A DNA stretch of 64,000 nucleotides from positions 185,295 through 249,294 of the forward strand of contig NZ_PPHG01000087.1 in assembly GCF_002904295.1 (NCBI RefSeq), in the 5' to 3' direction. This document shows positions 57,710 to 64,000 of the stretch, in pieces. Below the pieces are notes generated by a model. The model saw only the letters and a program-made list of their open reading frames with translations, searched no databases and was not told where the DNA came from. The position numbers were made by a program, and so were the translations under genes. This DNA comes from Amycolatopsis sp. CA-128772. Its GTDB lineage: Bacteria > Actinomycetota > Actinomycetes > Mycobacteriales > Pseudonocardiaceae. Every line of letters starts with the position of its first letter. Within the stretch, counting starts at the first letter, position 1.

Positions 57710-57952
57710 TCACGACGCCTCGTCCAGCACCACGCACCCCAGCTCGGTCAGGGCGGCGGCGACCACCGTGCCGGGCGTGCCCGGCCGCACCGGAGCCAGC
57801 AGCCCGGCCCGGGCCAGTTCGTGCACCGCGTACTGGTCGCAGCAGGCCACGCCGTCCACGAACAGGTCCGGCGCGCAGCCACAGCGCAGGGTGGCCCGGC
57901 CGTCGGCCACCGCGCGCAGGATTGCCCGGTCGCGGTGGCTCAGCGCCGTCAC
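57710..57952 (-). CDS. small Cys-rich winged-helix-like protein of unknown function
   Basis: This 80-residue protein (SHRDRAILRAVADGRATLRCGCAPDLFVDGVACCDQYAVHELARAGLLAPVRPGTPGTVVAAALTELGCVVLDEAS) looks like a single winged helix with four clustered cysteines. Its GTG overlaps the maltokinase stop (GTGA), so it is the fourth gene of glgE-treS-maltokinase. No branching enzyme follows, which is where glgB often sits. Function unknown; a DNA-binding or metal-binding role is only a guess. Confidence 0.75.
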   Translation of the reverse strand: MTALSHRDRAILRAVADGRATLRCGCAPDLFVDGVACCDQYAVHELARAGLLAPVRPGTPGTVVAAALTELGCVVLDEAS

Positions 57953-59000
57953 CGGAGGCCCCCGCCGGCCTCGGCCGCGGCCAGTCCGGCCCGCGGGTCC
58001 GCCCCGGCGATCTCCGCGTAACCGGAGCAGAACGCGGCGCGCACCGCCCCGTTGCCGTCGAGGCCGGTGCGGTCGATCGACCTCAGGAGGCTCGCGACGT
58101 CCCGCAGCGGCGACTGCACGGCCGCCTCGGCGTCGAAACCCACCAGCAGCCAGCGGGTCGGTGTGCGCAGGACGTTCCCGAGGTGCAGATCCCCGTGGAT
58201 GCGCTGGGCGTGCCCGCCGGACGGCAGTGGTGTCGTCCCGAGCCGGTCGGCGAGGGCCCGGTGCACGGACGCGACCGCCCGGCCGAGGACACCCGCCTCG
58301 GCGGCGAGGGCCGGCCAGGCCAGGTGCCGGCCGTCCACGGCGTCCGTCGCGGAGGACTGCAGCATGGCGAGCACGACCGGGGCACCGTCCAGCTCCCCCT
58401 CGATCGAGCCGAGCAGCGGTGCGATGTGCGGGCTGCCCGCCGCGTCGAGTGCGCGGTGCAGCTCCAGCTCGGGGTGGCCGAGCCGGCGGAACAGCTTGAG
58501 CAGGTAACGCTCGCCCAGCACCACCGAGGTGGCCGCCCGCCCGGGACCGATCACCCGTCCGGTCAGCCCGCGCCGCGGCACCAGCGCCAGGCCGGCGCGC
58601 TGCCGTGGCACGAACCGGACGCGGTCGCGAACGGCGCCCGTGCCGATCAGCGCCGTCAGCTCCGCGGTGAGCAGGTCGTCGGCCGTGGCGTCGTACACGG
58701 CCAGCTCGCCGGTGCCGGTGATCGGGACGACCCCGGGCAGCGGCGTGCGCGGCGCGCGCAGGCCCAGCGGCAGCCCGTAGCGCACGACTTCGCCGCCGGT
58801 GCGCACTTCGGCCACGGCGAGCAGGCCGGCGGGGCCGCCCCAGGCCAGCTGGTCGGTGAACCGGCTGAGCACGCGCAGCCGGACCCGCTCGACCCGGCGG
58901 CCGCGGAAGCCGAACCAGGGCTGTTCGGGCAGCCAGGTGCGCAGGGCGAGCTCGGTGTCGCCGAGCAGGGCGCCGAGGCGGTCGTCGAGGGCGGCGGTCA

Positions 59001-59001
<1 letters not shown>
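57949..59001 (-). CDS. mak: short maltokinase-like protein with altered metal-binding motif
   Basis: This 350-residue protein corresponds to actinobacterial maltokinase (Pep2), which phosphorylates trehalose-synthase-derived maltose to maltose 1-phosphate. The catalytic loop QRIHGDLHLGNVL has Asp271, but the D-F-E metal motif reads VGFDAEAA, so the first Asp is Gly288. At 350 residues it is about 100 shorter than usual. The gene is TGATG-coupled to treS. Activity may be reduced or use a shifted carboxylate (Asp290); a full-length maltokinase may exist elsewhere. Confidence 0.85.
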
Positions 59002-60679
<1,678 letters not shown>

Positions 60680-60683
<4 letters not shown>

Positions 60684-62641
60684 GCCGGGCCGACCGAACC
60701 GATGTGCGCGACCGACCGGTGCGGATCGAGCTTCACGTAGGCGTCACGCCCCCACTCGAAGAGCTCGCCGCTCACTTCGTCGTGCACGGTGTAGCGGTGC
60801 TCCGGGCTCAGCCCGAGCGCGGCGAAGTCCCAGTGCACGGTGCCCTCCTGGGTGTGGCAGTGGTCGAGGGTGAGCACGCAGAGCACGGTGTCCCCGCCCG
60901 CCGGGTCGGTCTTGGAGTAGGCGATGAGGTGGTCGTTGTCGACGTGGTGGAAGAGCAGGGTGCGCAGCTGCTGCAGCGCCGGGTGCGCGCGGCGGATTTC
61001 GTTGAGCCGGGCCAGCCACGGCTGCAGCGAGCGGCCCTCGGCGAGCGCGGTGGCGTAGTCCCGCGGCCGCAGTTCGTACTTCTCCGAGTCGCGGTACTCC
61101 TCCGCCCCGATCGCTTCGTGCTCGTAGAGCTCGAAGCCGGAGTAGACGCCCCAGGTCGGCGACAGCGTCGCGGCCAGCGCGGCCCGCGCGGCGAACGCCG
61201 CCGGGTTCCCGGTCTGCAGCTGGGCAGGCAGGATGTCGGGCGTGGTGACGAACAGGTTGGGCCGGGCCTCGTCGGCGTGCCCGACCAGCTCGCGGCCGAA
61301 CTCCGTCAGCTCGGCTTTGCCGGTGCGCCAGGTGAAGTAGGTGTAGGACTGGCTGAAGCCCAGGCGCGCGAGCCCGTACAGCCGGGCCGGCCGGGTGAAC
61401 GCCTCGGCGAGGAACAGCACGTCCGGGTGCGTCTCCTGGACGTCCCGGATCAGCCGGTGCCAGAACGCGGGCGGCTTGGTGTGCGGGTTGTCGACGCGGA
61501 AGATCCGCACGCCGTGGCGCACCCACAGCTCGACGATCCGGCGCACCTCGGTGTAGAGGCCCTCCGGGTCCTGGTCGAAGTTCAGCGGCAGGATGTCCTC
61601 GTAGCGCTTGGGCGGGTTCTCCGCGCAGGCGATCGTGCCGTCGGGCAGGGTGCTGAACCACTGGGGGTGCGCGTGCACCCACGGGTGGTCCGGCGCGCAC
61701 TGCAGGGCCAGGTCGAGGGCGACTTCAAGGCCGAGTTCCCGCGCCCGGGCGACGAACGCGTCGAAGTCGGTGAAGGTGCCGAGCTTGGGCTCGATCGCGT
61801 CGTGCCCGCCCTCGGCCGAGCCGATCGCCCACGGCGAGCCGACGTCGCCGTCCGCGCTGACCACGGAGTTGTTGCGGCCCTTGCGGTGCACCGTGCCGAT
61901 CGGGTGCACCGGCGGCAGGTAGACGACGTCGAAGCCCATCGAGGCGATCCGGTCCAGCTGCGCGGTCGCGGTGGCGAAGGTGCCGTGCACCGGCCGGCCG
62001 GTGCTGTCCGTCCCGCCGGTCGAGCGGGGGAAGAACTCGTACCAGGCGCCGTAGCCGGCGCGCACGCGGTCGACGCGCAGCTGCCCGACCCGGCCGCGGG
62101 TGCAGTGTTCGCGCACGGGGTGTTCCCGCATCACGGGCAGCACGTACTCCGACAGCGCGGCCGAAAGCCGTTCGCGCACCAGCAGGTCGCGGCTGCGCAA
62201 GGCGTTGGCCGCGTCGAGCAGCGCCTCCCGTTCGGCGCGCCGGTCGGGCCGGTAGGCGACGCGCTCGAGCAGCCGCGCCCCGACCTCGAAGTCGTTGGCC
62301 AGCTCGGGTGCCCCGAGCCCGGCGGCGACCTTGGCCCGCACGGACCGTTCCCACGCGGCCCACGGTTCGCTCCAGGCGTCGATCCGGAAGGTCCAGACCC
62401 CCGGTTCGTCGGGGACGACGATCGCCGCGAAGCTGTCCCCGCCGTCGCCGTCGGGCCGCAGCCGCGTCCGCCGCGTGGAGCCGTCGGGCCACCGCAGCAC
62501 GACCGCCGCGGCAACGGCCTCGGTCCCTTCCGCCCACACGGTGGCCGACACCCGCACGGCCTCGCCGACCACCGCCTTGGCGGGGTGTTCCGCCGTCCCC
62601 ACCGTGGGGCAGACGTCCTCGATCACGATGCGCCCGACCAC
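60680..62641 (-). CDS. glgE: alpha-1,4-glucan:maltose-1-phosphate maltosyltransferase
   Basis: This 653-residue GH13 subfamily 3 enzyme extends alpha-glucan from maltose 1-phosphate. GlgE landmarks are VGRIVIEDVCPTVGTAEHPAKAVVGEAV, ARAGYGAWYEFFPRS, nucleophile Asp in RIFRVDNPHTKP, acid Glu in LFLAEAFTRP and the ENPPKRYEDILPLNFDQD loop. The second GTG (62641) is chosen since GGGAGG lies 8 bases before it, whereas the GTG at 62650 overlaps that ribosome site; N-terminal homology also begins there. First gene of the operon; a 20-bp dyad at 62718 may control it. Confidence 0.96.
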
Positions 62642-62717
62642 AGCGCTCACCTCCCGCGCCGATACCGCTTCCTGCCTTCAGCGTGACAAGAGCGGTGCCG
62701 CCCAAGGGAAAACCCGG

Positions 62718-62737
62718 GTCGACTTTGGAAACTCGAC
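62718..62737. promoter_or_regulatory. dyad upstream of glgE
   Basis: GTCGA-N-TTT-N2-AAA-N-TCGAC is a 20-bp dyad, 77 bp upstream of the glgE start and 17 bp beyond the Rieske stop. AAGGGAAAAC lies beside it. Its core partly resembles the CACT-N5-AAGTC elements at 38098, 44796 and 53614, including the CAGGGAAAA word near the 38098 copy. Confidence 0.5.
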
Positions 62738-62753
62738 GCAGTCGGTGGGTGGA

Positions 62754-63758
62754 TCAGGGTGCGCGCAGGGCGTACCTACGCTCCGCATAGGCCAGATCGT
62801 CCCGCCAGAGCCGTGCGGCGGCCCGGCGCATGAGCGGACGCAAAACCGGCGCAAACCGTGCAGCGTGGCCGAAACCCGGCCGGTCCGACGCGGCGATCGT
62901 CGCTTCGATCACCGCCGTCCGCGGGCGGCCGTCGGGGCCCGGGCCGAGCGGGGTGGCGTGCGTTTCCACCACGCTGCCGAGGCCCTCACCGTCCACAATG
63001 GTCATCAGGACGGTCCGCGGGCCGGGGCAGGTGAACTCGGCGACGACCGGGACCCCGATCTTGCCCGCCAGGCGGAACGTCACCTCGACGACGAACCGGT
63101 CGTCCTCTTCCGCGACGTCGACCCCCTGCGGCGCGGAGAGCACGCGCAGCCGGGCGAAGGAGTACGGGTGGAACCACGCGCCGTGCCACGGGTCGAGCCG
63201 GTTGGCCACCACGTCTTCGGGCTCGCAGACGCCCGCGAGCGTGGCGACCGCGTCCACGGTCGTCCCGCGCGGACGGACCGGGACCACCGGCCGTTCGGTG
63301 GGCGGCTCGCCGCCGGCCCGGTCGAGCCGGACCCAGGCGAGCACGCCGTCGTCGTAGGCGGGCAGGGGTGTCCACCCGGGACGGTCGGCACCGACGCGCA
63401 GGCCGTGCCAGCGGCAGACGAGCTCGCCGCAGTGCACCCGCGCCTGCTCCAGCGGCGCGCCGAGGTGCGGGCACGCACCGGGACCGACGAGCAGCCGGCC
63501 GTCCGGCCCGCGCCACGCAACGAGTTCGCGCCCGGCGACCCGCACCCCGAACGGCCGGTCGGCGCGCACCTCCCGGGCGGCGGCGAAGACGAACCAGTTG
63601 CCGGCGGGCCGGGTACCCGCCCGTTTCACGGCGGCTTCGATGAGGGCGGGGCTGCAGTCCCGGTAGGTGGGTTCCTGCCGGGCCCAGGCCGGTTCCCGGA
63701 ACGGCCGCACCGGCCACCGCGCCGGCCAGCGCTCGATCACCTGCCGCTTGAAGTCCAC
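62754..63758 (-). CDS. Rieske 2Fe-2S protein with DUF5914-type C-terminal domain
   Basis: This 334-residue protein has WARQEPTYRDCSPALIEAAVKRAGTRPAGNWFVFAA at the start, the Rieske cluster motif CPHLGAPLEQARVHCGELVCRWHGL (Cys-x-His and Cys-x2-His), and a beta-rich C-terminal domain (ANRLDPWHGAWFHPYSFARLRVLSAP...). Family members act as oxygenase or desaturase components, often near terpenoid or carotenoid genes, but none are in view. The GTG at 63758 follows GGGAG; an ATG at 63821 in frame has no ribosome site. Iron-sulfur binding is firm, the substrate is unknown. Confidence 0.87.
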   Translation of the reverse strand: MDFKRQVIERWPARWPVRPFREPAWARQEPTYRDCSPALIEAAVKRAGTRPAGNWFVFAAAREVRADRPFGVRVAGRELVAWRGPDGRLLVGPGACPHLGAPLEQARVHCGELVCRWHGLRVGADRPGWTPLPAYDDGVLAWVRLDRAGGEPPTERPVVPVRPRGTTVDAVATLAGVCEPEDVVANRLDPWHGAWFHPYSFARLRVLSAPQGVDVAEEDDRFVVEVTFRLAGKIGVPVVAEFTCPGPRTVLMTIVDGEGLGSVVETHATPLGPGPDGRPRTAVIEATIAASDRPGFGHAARFAPVLRPLMRRAAARLWRDDLAYAERRYALRAP

Positions 63759-64000
63759 CTGACACGCTCCCACCCGATCGAGCCGGCCGAGCGGACCGGC
63801 ACGCGAGCCATCCTCAGGCATGTGAAGCGATTGCGCAACGCTTGCGACGGGCGGCTCCGGGGGGGCGCCGGCACGGTGACGCCTGGGGAACCGCCTGCGG
63901 CTTGGGAGGGGTCGCGGCGGCCCGGCGAGCTCGGCAGCTCGGCGCGGTTCGGCAAAGGTCGGGGCTCAAGCAGCTCTGCGGCTCAGCGGGCTCAGCGGGC
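63759..64000. other. right-edge intergenic sequence
   Basis: I see no gene in the last 242 bases. It holds CGCAA-CGC-TTGCG (63834-63846), a 13-bp dyad about 75 bp upstream of the Rieske start and possibly its operator, and near the end a short direct repeat CTCAGCGGG (within 63982-64000). Confidence 0.4.

Overview
The window is high-GC DNA with strong GC3 bias, frequent GTG starts and many ATGA, GTGA or TGATG overlaps between neighbouring genes. It carries actinobacterial hallmarks: furA-katG, the GlgE/TreS/maltokinase pathway, CebR boxes, a KstR-type box and an STAS/anti-sigma/SpoIIE switch. A filamentous actinomycete, most likely Pseudonocardiales such as Amycolatopsis, fits best; this is inference from gene content, not a database match. 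I see no tRNA, rRNA, CRISPR array or intact insertion sequence.

Left part (1-16.6 kb), housekeeping and polymer use: a GMC oxidoreductase cut by the window edge and preceded by a KstR-like box; thyA-folA; furA-katG; a secreted PL7 alginate lyase; a luciferase-like oxidoreductase; a secreted S33 peptidase; and two secreted CBM2 proteins (a GH5 cellulase and an expansin-like protein), each preceded by a CebR-type operator. Then an ArsR-SRPBCC-DinB operon with a duplicated operator, and a TetR gene divergent from a DUF1330/hydrolase pair.

Middle (16.6-41 kb), signalling: an operon of a membrane protein, an IS701-transposase-like protein lacking its first catalytic Asp, and a cyclic-nucleotide-domain histidine kinase; an AAA ATPase with internal repeats; an XRE regulator; an orphan KS-AT-ACP polyketide synthase. 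From 38.0 down to 27.3 kb ten minus-strand genes form one apparent operon: two DJ-1/PfpI proteins, a ThDP enzyme, an AGE-type epimerase, two STAS proteins, GlgX, an HATPase anti-sigma factor, a SpoIIE phosphatase and a flavoprotein. A receiver-thioredoxin reductase fusion lies divergent to it, followed by a 70-bp tandem repeat.

Right part (40.3-57.7 kb), a compact accessory cluster: MFS exporter, amidohydrolase, EthD-like protein, SDR, aminotransferase, AurF-like diiron oxygenase, tryptophan 2,3-dioxygenase, formamidase-like esterase, methyltransferase, a second TDO-superfamily heme protein, muconolactone-isomerase-like protein, a SnoaL-ankyrin fusion, flavin monooxygenase, VOC protein, double SnoaL protein and a dienelactone-hydrolase-like enzyme. 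It reads as a tryptophan/kynurenine-branch pathway without an assembly line in view; two of its divergent promoters share an element. The window ends with glgE-treS-maltokinase-small protein (alpha-glucan synthesis) and a Rieske protein.
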